From: Rubellimicrobium aerolatum
GTDB lineage: Bacteria > Pseudomonadota > Alphaproteobacteria > Rhodobacterales > Rhodobacteraceae
Direction of reading: 5' to 3'
NCBI RefSeq assembly: GCF_017872975.1
Contig: NZ_JAGGJP010000001.1
Span: 62,001 to 126,000 of the forward strand
DNA length: 64,000 bases
A model generated the notes under the pieces. It was not told the origin of the DNA. It made no database searches and worked only from the letters and a program-made list of their open reading frames with translations. Both the position numbers and the translations under genes were made by a program. The first letter of the stretch is position 1. Each line of letters opens with the position of its first letter. Positions 30,435 to 41,617 of this stretch are shown one piece after another.

Positions 30435-31274
30435 AAGCCCCACCATCCGGCGGATGTCCCGCGGTGCCGCACCTTCGTCGCGGAAGCGCCGGATCGCCTT
30501 GGCGTCCTCGCGCTTGGCGAGCCGCCGCCCGGTGCCGTCCCGGATCAGCCGGTGGTGATGATAGACCGGCGTCGGCAGGCCAAGGAGCCGCTGGAGCAGC
30601 ACGTGGATCGGCGTCGCCTCGGTGAGGTCCGCGCCGCGCGTGACGTGGGTGATGCCCTGCGCGGCGTCGTCCACCGTCACGGCGAGATGGTAGGACGTGC
30701 CGAAGTCCCGCCGCGCCAGCACCACGTCGCCGATCTCGCGCACCAGCGTTTCGGCGGGCACGCTCCGGGGGCCGGGCTGGGTGCCCGTCTCGTGGTATTC
30801 AACCGTAACAATGCCTTGCAACGCCATCCTCATGTCGAGCCTGAGCGCCACCCCGCCGGGCAGGGGACCGGTCCGGGGCCGGTGCCGGCAGGTGCCGGGG
30901 TAGACCACGCCGTCCGGCCCGATCAGCGGCCCGCCGCCCTCCTGCGGGGCCGAGGCCGCGTCCAGGATGTCGCGCCGCTGGCAGGTGCAGGGATACAGGA
31001 CACCGCGGGCCCAGAGCGTCGCCAGCGCCGCGCGGTAGGCGTCCAGCCGTCCGGACTGGCGCAGCGGCGGCTCGTCCCAGGTCAGGCCCAGCCACCCGAG
31101 GTCGTCCAGCGCCTGCGCCTCCCATGCGGGCTTGGACCGTTGCCGGTCGATGTCCTCGATCCGCAGGAGGAACGCGCCACCCGCCGCCCGCGCCATGTCG
31201 TGCGCGACCATCGCCGCGAAGGCATGGCCCAGGTGCAGCGGCCCCGTGGGCGACGGCGCGAAGCGCGTCCTCAC
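30432..31274 (-). CDS. gluQ: glutamyl-Q tRNA(Asp) synthetase
   Basis: Attaches glutamate to queuosine in the anticodon of tRNA-Asp. It is a GluRS catalytic core without the anticodon-binding domain. Signature [17 protein letters not shown] at residues 4-20, zinc-type cysteines in YPCTCQRRD and [24 protein letters not shown], and the KMSKS-like [16 protein letters not shown] 31274 overlaps the trmFO stop (GTGA) and gives 280 aa; the longer opening adds a glycine-rich head with no family counterpart. Translationally coupled to trmFO. Confidence 0.92.
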   Translation of the reverse strand: MRTRFAPSPTGPLHLGHAFAAMVAHDMARAAGGAFLLRIEDIDRQRSKPAWEAQALDDLGWLGLTWDEPPLRQSGRLDAYRAALATLWARGVLYPCTCQRRDILDAASAPQEGGGPLIGPDGVVYPGTCRHRPRTGPLPGGVALRLDMRMALQGIVTVEYHETGTQPGPRSVPAETLVREIGDVVLARRDFGTSYHLAVTVDDAAQGITHVTRGADLTEATPIHVLLQRLLGLPTPVYHHHRLIRDGTGRRLAKREDAKAIRRFRDEGAAPRDIRRMVGL

Positions 31275-32629
31275 TCCGCCGCCTGCGCCACCGTGCCCGA
31301 CAGCCACGCCGTCCAGTCCGCCTTGGCGCGGTCGGTGTAGCCCTTGTAGCGCTCGGCCCGGCCGCGCCGGCCGCTACGCGCCTCGGGCAGGGGCGGGAAC
31401 AGGCCGAAGTTGACGTTCATCGGCTGGAAGGTCTTGGCATCCGCGCCGCCGGTGATGTGCGACAGCAGCGCCCCCACCGCGGTCGCGGCCGGCACGGGCG
31501 GCAGCGTCGCGCCCTTCGCCTCGGCCGCCGCGAGCCGCCCGGCCAGCATCCCCATCGCGGCGGATTCGACGTAGCCCTCCACCCCGGTGATCTGCCCGGC
31601 GAAGCGGAGCCAGGGCCGCGCCCGCAGCCGCATCCGGTCGTCCAGCAGGGTCGGCGAGTTGATGAAGGTGTTGCGGTGGATGCCGCCCAGCCGCGCGAAT
31701 CCCGCGTCCTTCAGTCCGGGAATCATGCGAAATACAGCCGCTTGCGCGCCATGCTTCATCTTGGTCTGGAAGCCCACGATGTTGTAGAGCGTCCCCAGCG
31801 CGTTGTCGCGGCGAAGCTGGACGACCGCGTAGGGCTTCACGTCCGGCGCGTGGGCGTTGGTCAGGCCCACCGGCTTCATCGGCCCGAAGCGCAGCGTCTC
31901 GCGCCCACGCTCGGCCATGACCTCCACCGGCAGGCAACCGTCGAAGTAGCCCGCCGTCTCGCCCTCGCGGAATTCGGTCTTCTCGGCCGCCAGCAGGGCG
32001 TCGATGAACGCCTCGTAGTGCGCGCGGTCCATCGGACAGTTGATGTAGGCCGTGCGCTCCTCCTCCGTCTCGCCCTTGTCGTAGCGCGACTGCCGCCAGG
32101 CCACGCCCATGTCGATGGTGTCGGCGTGGACGATGGGGGCGATGGCGTCGAAGAAGGCGAGGTGCTCGGCCCCGGTGGCCTGCCGGATCGACTTGGCCAG
32201 CGCGCCGGAGGTCAGCGGCCCGGTGGCGACGATCCACGACCCGTCGTCGGGCAGCGCCGTCATCTCCTCCTCGACCACCGACACGAGCGGATGCCCCCGC
32301 ACGGCCGCCGTCACGGCGGCCGAGAAGGCGTCGCGGTCCACCGCCAGCGCCCCGCCGGCGGGGAGGCGGTGCCGCGCCGCCATCTCCATGGTGATGGAGC
32401 CCGCCGCCCGCATCTCCCAGTGCAGCAGCCCCACGGCGTTCTGCTCGTGGTCGTCCGACCGGAAGGAGTTGGAGCAGACCATCTCGGCCAGGTCGCCCGT
32501 CCGGTGGGCGAAGGTGCCGACCTTGGGGCGCATCTCGTGGATGACGGCCGGAACCCCGGCGCGGGCGCAGGCCCAGGCCGCCTCCACCCCCGCCATGCCG
32601 CCGCCGATGATGTGGATCGCGTCAACCAT
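31271..32629 (-). CDS. trmFO: methylenetetrahydrofolate-tRNA-(uracil-5-)-methyltransferase
   Basis: Folate- and FAD-dependent enzyme forming m5U54 in the T-loop of tRNA. The FAD-binding dinucleotide motif [14 protein letters not shown] is at residues 7-20; catalytic cysteines in [10 protein letters not shown] (C52) and [16 protein letters not shown] and [18 protein letters not shown] near the C-terminus. 452 aa is normal. First of a two-gene unit with gluQ, both tRNA modifiers. Confidence 0.95.
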   Translation of the reverse strand: MVDAIHIIGGGMAGVEAAWACARAGVPAVIHEMRPKVGTFAHRTGDLAEMVCSNSFRSDDHEQNAVGLLHWEMRAAGSITMEMAARHRLPAGGALAVDRDAFSAAVTAAVRGHPLVSVVEEEMTALPDDGSWIVATGPLTSGALAKSIRQATGAEHLAFFDAIAPIVHADTIDMGVAWRQSRYDKGETEEERTAYINCPMDRAHYEAFIDALLAAEKTEFREGETAGYFDGCLPVEVMAERGRETLRFGPMKPVGLTNAHAPDVKPYAVVQLRRDNALGTLYNIVGFQTKMKHGAQAAVFRMIPGLKDAGFARLGGIHRNTFINSPTLLDDRMRLRARPWLRFAGQITGVEGYVESAAMGMLAGRLAAAEAKGATLPPVPAATAVGALLSHITGGADAKTFQPMNVNFGLFPPLPEARSGRRGRAERYKGYTDRAKADWTAWLSGTVAQAAE

Positions 32630-32677
32630 GCCCTGCGGTCTAGGGCGGGACGGCGCGAAGGGAAAGGGGCCGGGCGC

Positions 32678-33028
32678 TCAGATGAACGCGATCCGCTCCC
32701 GCTGCGAGGGGTCGGGGTAGGGACGGTAGAGCCCGACCTCGGCCCGGCCGATCATCTGGTGGAACTGGTTGTAGCGCCGTTCGTCGTCGTCCTCGCCCGA
32801 GGCCAGCGCGCGGAAGGCGCTGTCGAGCTGCGACAGCCCCTCGACCTCGATCTCCAGCAGGAAGTCGGTGTGCGGGCCCGAGGCCAGCCCGAACTTGCGC
32901 CGCAGCAGCCGCCAGCCGACGATGATGCCGCGCGACTGGAGGCGCGACAGCCAGGCCTCGGCCGCCGCCGAGAAGGCCAGCGCCTTGGCGTCCTGCTTCA
33001 GCTCGATCATGCAGTGGTAGAGGTTCAT
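32678..33028 (-). CDS. conserved protein of the DUF6614 type
   Basis: 116-aa soluble protein with no signal or membrane span. It resembles a small family common in Rhodobacterales, lead-in MNLYHCMIELKQDAKALAF and RLQSRGIIVGWRLLRRKFGLAS. Its composition and spacing suggest a ferredoxin-like dimeric alpha/beta-barrel fold, but that is inference. Monocistronic between trmFO and a beta-barrel-like gene. Function unknown. Confidence 0.75.
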   Translation of the reverse strand: MNLYHCMIELKQDAKALAFSAAAEAWLSRLQSRGIIVGWRLLRRKFGLASGPHTDFLLEIEVEGLSQLDSAFRALASGEDDDERRYNQFHQMIGRAEVGLYRPYPDPSQRERIAFI

Positions 33029-33088
33029 CCGTGGTCTCCCGCCTTTGGGGGCAGGAGACCACGGAAAGCCTAAGATTCCGTGAACGGG

Positions 33089-33781
33089 TCAGCGGCCGGG
33101 CAGGATCTCGAAGAGGCTGCGCGAATCGAAGGTGGTCCCGGCCTTCGGCCCGATGGCGAGCCGCGCGCCGACGGCGACGTAGGTCTTGGGGTCGTCGTCC
33201 TCGCTGCGACGGCCCAGCTCGGCATAGAGGGTCGGCCCCATCCCGAGCTGGTATTCCCCGCCCAGCGCAAGACGGCTGCCCTCCACGTCGCCCGAGACGC
33301 CTCCGGCAAAGCCGGTCGCCGCGAAGTTGCCGAAGCCGTAGCGCCCAGCGACCGAGAGCATGGCGCCCTCGCCGTCGTCGCCGCCGTAGCCGCCCAGCGC
33401 CCCCTGCACGGACCCGCCCATCAGCTCCGTCGCCGCCTCGACGCCGTAAAGGCCGATGTCGCTCTCGTCCTTGGTGTCGCGGGCGATGTAGCCGCCCACC
33501 GTGGCGAGGCCCAGCCGGTCGTAGAAGCCGTGCAGCGTCGCGTTGTGGCCGCCCAGGCCGATGCCGCTCGAATTGTGATAGGACAGGTCGGCGGCGGCGC
33601 CGAAGCCGCCCCAGACCTCGAACTCCAGCGCGCCGCGATACTCCTTCTCGCCGAGGTCCAGGCCGTCGCCGAAGGCCAGGAGCTCGGCCGAGATCTCGGC
33701 GCCGCTGAAGCCCTGCGCGGCGGCCAGGCCGGGGACCAGCGCCAGGAGAGCCGCCAGGGCGGAACGAAGGGGAATGGTCAT
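33089..33781 (-). CDS. secreted beta-barrel-like (porin-type) protein
   Basis: 230 aa. Signal peptide 1-22 (LAALLALVPGLAAA then QGFSG). The mature part is Gly/Ala/aromatic rich with alternating strands (GALEFEVWGGFGAAADLSYHN, LAGGYIARD-like, YGFGNFAATGFAGGV) and repeated short acidic turns, as in small outer-membrane barrels. It ends LFEILPGR rather than with a C-terminal Phe, so outer-membrane insertion by the classic signal is uncertain. Upstream of it, gyrA points the same way. Confidence 0.6.
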   Translation of the reverse strand: MTIPLRSALAALLALVPGLAAAQGFSGAEISAELLAFGDGLDLGEKEYRGALEFEVWGGFGAAADLSYHNSSGIGLGGHNATLHGFYDRLGLATVGGYIARDTKDESDIGLYGVEAATELMGGSVQGALGGYGGDDGEGAMLSVAGRYGFGNFAATGFAGGVSGDVEGSRLALGGEYQLGMGPTLYAELGRRSEDDDPKTYVAVGARLAIGPKAGTTFDSRSLFEILPGR

Positions 33782-33884
33782 GCTCGTGCCTCATGTGATG
33801 CGGACCTTGAAACGGTCACGTCTCGCTGACGGGCATCCTGCGGCCAACCGGGCGCGGGAGCAAGGGCCACGGCGACGGGGAACG

Positions 33885-33916
33885 GCCCGGCCCGGCAGGG
33901 AACCGCCGGGCCGGGC
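33885..33916. terminator. 12-bp GC hairpin after gyrA
   Basis: GCCCGGCCCGGC pairs perfectly with GCCGGGCCGGGC over an 8-nt loop, 9 nt beyond the gyrA stop. No U-run on the gyrA strand. Confidence 0.55.
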
Positions 33917-33924
33917 GAGGGGGA

Positions 33925-36654
<2,730 letters not shown>

Positions 36655-36845
36655 GCGCGGGGGCCTGCTCAATATCTGGGTGCTTGCCTCCATATATACC
36701 CCCCAGGGCTGGGGCGCAAAGGGGCCGCGACACCATGGCAGCCGCTCGCATGGATTGCTAACAGGCCGTGTTCATTGACTTTTAAGGGAACCGTGGTTGG
36801 CTTTCCCCGTAGGGGAATCAACGCACCACCATAGGGGAGCCTTGA

Positions 36846-37148
36846 ATGCCGAAACCGCCCGCCGCCACGCCCGCCGCCACGCCCGTCTCCGAGACCGAAT
36901 TGATGCTCCGGGGCTACGGCCTCACCACGGCCGAGCTGTTCTACCGGATGCCGGATTACCGCCATGTCCTCAACAGCTTCGTCTGGCAGGACTACGACCT
37001 CGCCCCCGACCACCCGCGCCTGTTCGGCTTCATCGAGTTCTGGCAGCGCGAGATCGAGGGGCCTCTCCATTCGGTCCGCTTCACCCACCGCAAGATGATC
37101 GCCCCCGGCGAATGGCGCAACGTGGTGGGCGAGTTCCGGTATCACTGA
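36846..37148 (+). CDS. usg: Usg family protein
   Basis: 100-aa protein of the Usg family, small proteins of unknown function found in alphaproteobacteria. Conserved stretch: LRGYGLTTAELFYRMPDYRHV, SFVWQDYDLAPD and FWQREIEGPLHSVRFTH. The first 14 residues are Pro/Ala-rich and variable. GGGGAGCCTTGA precedes the ATG. Confidence 0.88.
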   Translation: MPKPPAATPAATPVSETELMLRGYGLTTAELFYRMPDYRHVLNSFVWQDYDLAPDHPRLFGFIEFWQREIEGPLHSVRFTHRKMIAPGEWRNVVGEFRYH

Positions 37149-37221
37149 GGTCAGGGCAGGCGACCCGTCCGCTTCCGTGGGCCGGGGACTCACGCCACCA
37201 TGTGCCCCGCCCGCATCCGCA

Positions 37222-37317
37222 GGGTGCGTGGCTCCGGCGCCGACGGCCACGGGTTCACGCTCCATCCACTGCCCGACGGTGCGTGAACCTCCGCGTCCCG
37301 CGGAGAACCACGCACCC
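37222..37317. other. nested inverted repeats between usg and the oxidoreductase gene
   Basis: An outer pair GGGTGCGTGG/CCACGCACCC (37222-37231 with 37308-37317) encloses GGTTCACGC/GCGTGAACC (37252-37260 with 37281-37289) and CTCCGCG/CGCGGAG (37289-37295 with 37299-37305). All stems are perfect. The region separates two convergent genes. It could be a bidirectional terminator or a structured RNA; there is no open frame worth naming. Confidence 0.6.
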
Positions 37318-37354
37318 TACGGCATCTCGGCCCGGGGGGGTGAGATCCCCGCCC

Positions 37355-38236
37355 TCACATCCCGTTCGCCTTCGCGACGTAATCCACCAGATGCGGCACG
37401 TAATCCTCCGGCCCATCCCCTCCGGTCCCCACCGCCAGCGCGTAGGAGTTCTTCGCCGCCGACGCCAAGGGCGTCATCACCCCCGCCGCGTTCGCCATCG
37501 ACTCCACGTAGCGGAAGTCCTTGTAGGCGTTCGCCAGCGTGAAGCGATGCGCCTCGCGGTTGCCCTCCAGCGCGTAGCCCATGAAGGTCTGGTAGAAGCC
37601 GCAGTCCATCCGGCTCCCCCGGATCACGCTGTCGAACTGCGCCGCCGAGATCCCGACCTTTCGCGCCAGCGCCAGCGCCTCGGCGTAGATCGCCCCATAG
37701 CCCAGCGACAGGAAGTTGTTCAGGAGCTTCATCCGGTGCCCGTCGCCCGGGCCGCCCACCCGGACGATCCGCCCGGCAAAGCAGCCCAGCACCGGCTCGA
37801 CCCGCGCGAAGTCCTCGTCCGTGGCCCCCACCATCACGTCGAGGTTCCCCTCCCAGGCGTCCTTGGGCGTGCGCCCCAGCGGCGCGTCCACCAGCCCCAC
37901 GCCGCGCGCGCGCAGCGCCTCGCCCAGCCGCATCGTGGAAACCGGATCGGCGGTGGAGCAGTCCACCACCACCTGTCCCGCCCGCAGGGCCGGCATCATC
38001 GCCCCCACCACCTCCTCCACCTGCGGCGAGGCGGTGAGGCACAGCACGATCACGTCCGACGACTCGGCCAGCGCCGCCGCCGACCCGGCCTCGGTCGCGC
38101 CCTTGGCGGTCAGGTCCTCCACCGCCTCGCGCCGGCGATGCGCCAGCACCGCGAGCGGATGCCCCTTGGCCCGGATGTTGTGCGCCATCCCGTGCCCCAT
38201 CAGGCCCAGCCCCGCAAATCCCACGCGCTCCGCCAT
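37355..38236 (-). CDS. NAD(P)-dependent oxidoreductase, 3-hydroxyisobutyrate dehydrogenase family
   Basis: 293-aa cytosolic beta-hydroxyacid dehydrogenase. Nucleotide-binding GFAGLGLMGHGMA at residues 5-17, substrate-binding VDAPLGRTPKDA (family DAPVSGG variant), catalytic Lys in HRMKLLNNF. ATG 38236 follows GGGAGGACGACG. Substrate could be 3-hydroxyisobutyrate, tartronate semialdehyde or a related acid; the GRTPKDA variant argues against a standard HIBADH. Alone between two repeat-bearing gaps. Confidence 0.88.
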   Translation of the reverse strand: MAERVGFAGLGLMGHGMAHNIRAKGHPLAVLAHRRREAVEDLTAKGATEAGSAAALAESSDVIVLCLTASPQVEEVVGAMMPALRAGQVVVDCSTADPVSTMRLGEALRARGVGLVDAPLGRTPKDAWEGNLDVMVGATDEDFARVEPVLGCFAGRIVRVGGPGDGHRMKLLNNFLSLGYGAIYAEALALARKVGISAAQFDSVIRGSRMDCGFYQTFMGYALEGNREAHRFTLANAYKDFRYVESMANAAGVMTPLASAAKNSYALAVGTGGDGPEDYVPHLVDYVAKANGM

Positions 38237-38323
38237 CGTCGTCCTCCCGCTGATCGGCCCGGCCAGCATGGCCCGCCCCCCGCCGGGGGTCCAGCCGGGC
38301 GGCCGCGAATCAGCGCGGGAGGG

Positions 38324-38396
38324 TGTTGCGCGAAACGGCCCCGACCGTTCGTTGCTGTCGGAAAGCCTTAACGCCTCCGTGCGATCCTCCTCGCAC
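38324..38396 (+). repeat. intergenic element, copy 2 (CGTTCGTTGCTGTC ... TTAACGCC)
   Basis: Starts GTGTTGCGCGAA, contains CGTTCGTTGCTGTC and CTTAACGCCTCCGTGCG, and ends in a hairpin GTGCGA-TCCTCC-TCGCAC (38379-38396), whose loop is an anti-Shine-Dalgarno-like CCUCC. A GAAAAGGAG motif and ATG (38426) follow, but the reading frame then runs antisense into the cyclodeaminase gene. Confidence 0.8.
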
Positions 38397-38497
38397 AGGC
38401 CAACGAAAAGGAGACCCGACCCGCCATGATGACCTCGACCCTCGCCATCCGTTCCCGGCTCGCCGACGGCCCGACCGTTCGGACCTCCGCCCGCTCG

Positions 38498-39577
38498 TCA
38501 GGGGTGGGCGCGCATGAGCATCCCGAAGAGGTCGCGCGGGTCGTCCGGGTCCGCGATGAGGTCGAGCCGGTCATGGAGCCCGGTCTCCCGCGCCTTTCCC
38601 AGCACGTAGGCCAGCGCCGCGAAGTCCTCGACGGCGAAGCCCACCGAATCGAACAGCGTCACCTGCGCCGCCCCGGTCCGTCCCGGCTTGCGTCCGGCGA
38701 GGACCTCCCACAGCTCCGTGACGGGGTGATCGGGGGCGAGCTGCTGGATCTCCCCCTCGACGCGGGTCTGGGGCGGGAACTCCACGAAGATCTCCGCGCG
38801 CAGCAGGATGTCGCGGGCCAGCTCGGTCTTGCCGGGGCTGTCGCCGCCCACCGCGTTGATGTGCACCCCGGCCCCGACCATGTTGTCGGTCAGGATGGTG
38901 GCGAGCCGCTTGTCGGCGGTCGCCGTGGTGATGACCTGCGCCCCCAGGATCGCCTCCTCGGCGCTCCCGCAGGCGACGACCCGCAGCCCGTGGCCGTCCA
39001 GGTTGCGGGCGCATTTCGCCGTGGCGAGCGGGTCGATGTCATGGAGCCGCACCTCCTCGATCCCGCAGATCGCCTTGAAGGCGACCGCCTGGAACTCGCT
39101 CTGCGCGCCGTTGCCGATCATCGCCATGACCCGCGCCCCCTCGGGCGCGAGGTGCCGGGCCGCCAGCGCCGACATCGCGGCCGTCCGCAGCGCGGTGAGC
39201 AGCGTCATCTCGGACAGCAGCACCGGATAGCCGGTGTGCATGTCCGCGAGCAGCCCGAAGGCCGTGACGGTCTGGAGCCCCGCCTTCATGTTGCGCGGGT
39301 GGCCGTTGACGTATTTGAAGCCGTACAGCTCCCCGTCGGCGGTCGGCATCAGCTCGATCACGCCCTCGGCGGAATGGGCCGGGATGCGCGCGGTCTTGTC
39401 GAAGCTCTCCCAGCGCCGGAACGCCTCCGCGATGGCCTCGGCGAGGTCGCGCAGCATGGCCTCCAGCCCGACCCGATGCACGAGGCGCATCATCGTCTCG
39501 ACGCTCACGAACGGGACGAGCGCCTTGTCCGAGGGCGCGGGCTTCGGGTCGAGGAGGGTCGGGCTCAGGGCGTTCAT
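38498..39577 (-). CDS. ocd: ornithine cyclodeaminase
   Basis: Converts L-ornithine to L-proline and ammonia, using NAD without net redox change. The 359-aa protein shows the Ocd/mu-crystallin fold: ELYGFKYVNGHPRNMKAGL, RTAAMSALAARHLAP, the nucleotide motif AMIGNGAQSEFQA, and NAVGGDSPGKTELA with the catalytic Asp region. Its start lies 15 nt after the arginase stop with CAGGAGACC upstream. Together they form an arginine to proline route. Confidence 0.92.
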   Translation of the reverse strand: MNALSPTLLDPKPAPSDKALVPFVSVETMMRLVHRVGLEAMLRDLAEAIAEAFRRWESFDKTARIPAHSAEGVIELMPTADGELYGFKYVNGHPRNMKAGLQTVTAFGLLADMHTGYPVLLSEMTLLTALRTAAMSALAARHLAPEGARVMAMIGNGAQSEFQAVAFKAICGIEEVRLHDIDPLATAKCARNLDGHGLRVVACGSAEEAILGAQVITTATADKRLATILTDNMVGAGVHINAVGGDSPGKTELARDILLRAEIFVEFPPQTRVEGEIQQLAPDHPVTELWEVLAGRKPGRTGAAQVTLFDSVGFAVEDFAALAYVLGKARETGLHDRLDLIADPDDPRDLFGMLMRAHP

Positions 39578-39592
39578 GCGGGTCTCCTGGGG

Positions 39593-40522
39593 TCAGGCAA
39601 GGCTGCGGGTCGGCCGGTCGAAGATGCGTCGCCCGAGGAGCGAGGCGGTCAGGTCCACCATCAGCCCGGCGGTGCGCCCGCGCTCGTCGAGGAAGGGGTT
39701 CAGCTCCACGAGGTCGAGCGAGGTCACGCGCCCCGAATCGAACAGCATCTCCATGACGAGATGCGCCTCGCGGAAGGTCGTGCCGCCGGGCGAGGTCGTG
39801 CCCACGGCCGGCGCGATGGCGGGATCGAGGAAGTCCACGTCGAAGGACACGTGCAGCAGCCCGTCCGCCGCGTCCACGCGGCCGAGGAACTCGGCCAGCG
39901 GCGCGCGGATGCCGTTCTCGTCGATGGCCCGCATGTCCACGAGGTGGATGTCGGTCGCGGCCAGCGCCTCCCGCTCGGCCGGGTCCACGGATCGCAGGCC
40001 GATCATGCAGACGTTCTTGCCGGGGATCGGCGCGGGCATGGCCGGGAACGCCCCGAACCCCTCGCGCCCCGAAAGGTAGGCGACCGAGACGCCATGGAGG
40101 TTGCCCGACTCGGTGCTCTCCAGGGTGTGGAAGTCGCTATGCGCATCGAGCCAGAGCAGGAACAGCGGCCGCCCCACGCGCGCCGCGTGCGCCGCGACGC
40201 CGGCCACCGTGCCCATGGACAGCGCGTGGTCGCCGCCCAGGAAGATCGGCATCCCCTGGCCCATGGCCTCCTCGGCCGCGCGCAGCAGGCTGCGCGTCCA
40301 GCCCACCGTCTCGGCCAGGGCATGAAGGCGCGTGTCGTCCGGCACGTCCACGGCCTCGGCCGCGACGTTGCCCTTGTCGGTCACGCGATGGCCCAACCCT
40401 TCCAGCGCCTCGCGGAGTCCCGCGACGCGAAAGGCGTCCGGCCCCATGAGGCAGCCCCGCCGCCGCTTGCCGCTATCGACCGGCGCGCCGATCAGGAGGA
40501 TGTCGCGTGTGTGCATGGTCAT
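39593..40522 (-). CDS. rocF: arginase
   Basis: Splits arginine to ornithine and urea with a binuclear Mn centre. Ligands seen: H99 in GGDHALSMG; D126, H128 and D130 in WLDAHSDFHT; D228 and D230 in SFDVDFLDP. The specificity loop follows the HSDFHT motif (ESGNLHG). ATG 40522 (MTMHTRD) has GCGAGG eight bases upstream; ATG 40516 is the alternative. 309 aa. First gene of the operon with ocd. Confidence 0.94.
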   Translation of the reverse strand: MTMHTRDILLIGAPVDSGKRRRGCLMGPDAFRVAGLREALEGLGHRVTDKGNVAAEAVDVPDDTRLHALAETVGWTRSLLRAAEEAMGQGMPIFLGGDHALSMGTVAGVAAHAARVGRPLFLLWLDAHSDFHTLESTESGNLHGVSVAYLSGREGFGAFPAMPAPIPGKNVCMIGLRSVDPAEREALAATDIHLVDMRAIDENGIRAPLAEFLGRVDAADGLLHVSFDVDFLDPAIAPAVGTTSPGGTTFREAHLVMEMLFDSGRVTSLDLVELNPFLDERGRTAGLMVDLTASLLGRRIFDRPTRSLA

Positions 40523-40556
40523 GAGGTTCGCCTCGCTGGACGGCAGACAGAAGGGG

Positions 40557-40577
40557 TGTTCCTGTGCGATGGGAACA
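40557..40577. promoter_or_regulatory. inverted repeat between arginase and AsnC-family gene
   Basis: TGTTCC, nine bases, GGAACA: perfect two-fold symmetry centred in the 81-nt divergent gap. Likely operator of the adjacent Lrp/AsnC protein by position; not proven. Confidence 0.5.
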
Positions 40578-40603
40578 TTGGTTGATCGGATTGGGCAGCA
40601 AGA

Positions 40604-41041
40604 GTGGACGAACTGGATCATCGCCTCATCGCCGCCCTGCGGCGCGACGGACGGGCGAGCCTGTCGGAGCTGGCGCACGACCTGGGCGTGACGCGAACCA
40701 CCGTTCGCGCGCGGATGGCGCGGCTCCTCGCCTCGGGCGAGATCGCGGGCTTCACGGTCCTGACCCGCGCCGACGTGGCGACCGCGCCGGTGCGCGGGTT
40801 GATGATGCTTCACGTGGAGGGACGGGGGACCGACCGGGTGATGGCGCGGCTTTCGGGCCTGCCGGAGGTCACGGCCTTCCACACCACGAACGGCGCCTGG
40901 GACCTGATCGTGGAGATCGGGACGGACACGCTCGAATCCTTCGACCGGACGCTCTTCGCGATCCGGCGGATCGAGGGGGTGACGCGGAGCGAGACCAACC
41001 TCCTCCTCAGCACCCGCCGTCCGGTCAGACGACCCGGCTGA
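40604..41041 (+). CDS. Lrp/AsnC family transcription regulator
   Basis: 145-aa regulator. N-terminal helix-turn-helix (DELDHRLIAALRRDGRASLSELAHDLGVTRTTVRARM, residues 2-38) and C-terminal RAM ligand-binding domain (PVRGLMMLHVEGRG to SETNLLL). The start is GTG 40604. Divergent from arginase-ocd, so the likely ligand is arginine or ornithine and the likely target that operon. Its last 17 nt overlap the 3' end of dsbB. Confidence 0.88.
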   Translation: MDELDHRLIAALRRDGRASLSELAHDLGVTRTTVRARMARLLASGEIAGFTVLTRADVATAPVRGLMMLHVEGRGTDRVMARLSGLPEVTAFHTTNGAWDLIVEIGTDTLESFDRTLFAIRRIEGVTRSETNLLLSTRRPVRRPG

Positions 41042-41495
41042 CGGAGCGCCGCGCCGCGAGGACCCAGAGGACGACGAGGACGGCCGAGAGGATTGCGTTC
41101 CACGACGCCATCGACAGGCCCAGCAGCTCCCACGACACCTGGTCGCACATGACGATGCGAGGCCCCTCCACCGCCAGGAGGTCGCCGCCCGCGAGCCCGC
41201 CCAGGTCGCCCGAACCCGTGCAGCTCGCCGGCCCCTGCCACCACTGCCGCTCGACGCCGGTATGATAGACGCCGATCAGCGCCGTGGCCGAGGCGGCGAT
41301 GGAGCCCAGGATCGGGAACAGCGGTCCCCGCACCGCCAGCGCCAGGAGCCCGATCGGGACGGCGGCGAAATGCGGGTAGCGCTGCCACCAGCAGAGCGCG
41401 CAAGGCGGATAGCCCAGCGCCTGGAACAGGTAGGCGCCCGCCAGCAGCGCGAAGGAGCCTCCGGCGGCCAGGAGGACAAGGGAGGTGCGGGTCAC
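41025..41495 (-). CDS. dsbB: disulfide bond formation protein DsbB
   Basis: Inner-membrane quinone reductase that reoxidises DsbA. 156 aa with four membrane spans. The two disulfides are C32/C35 (PPCALCWWQRY) in the first external loop and C92/C117 (ASCTG...IVMCDQ) in the second. The usual WWxRY quinone-proximal motif is present. Convergent overlap with the AsnC-type gene. Confidence 0.92.
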   Translation of the reverse strand: MTRTSLVLLAAGGSFALLAGAYLFQALGYPPCALCWWQRYPHFAAVPIGLLALAVRGPLFPILGSIAASATALIGVYHTGVERQWWQGPASCTGSGDLGGLAGGDLLAVEGPRIVMCDQVSWELLGLSMASWNAILSAVLVVLWVLAARRSVSRVV

Positions 41496-41617
41496 GGTCG
41501 GGTCTCCGGTCGGTCGCGCGCACCCTTTCCGAGACGGGGCGCCGGGGCAAGAGCCCCAATGGGAACCGGCCGGCCCGCTCCGGGCGTTGTGACGACGGCA
41601 TCGAGAGGATCACGGCC

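Noticed and set aside
38426-40585. 719-codon plus-strand frame starting after intergenic element copy 2
   Set aside because: Runs antisense through ornithine cyclodeaminase and arginase, both clear genes; only its first codons are kept as a question.
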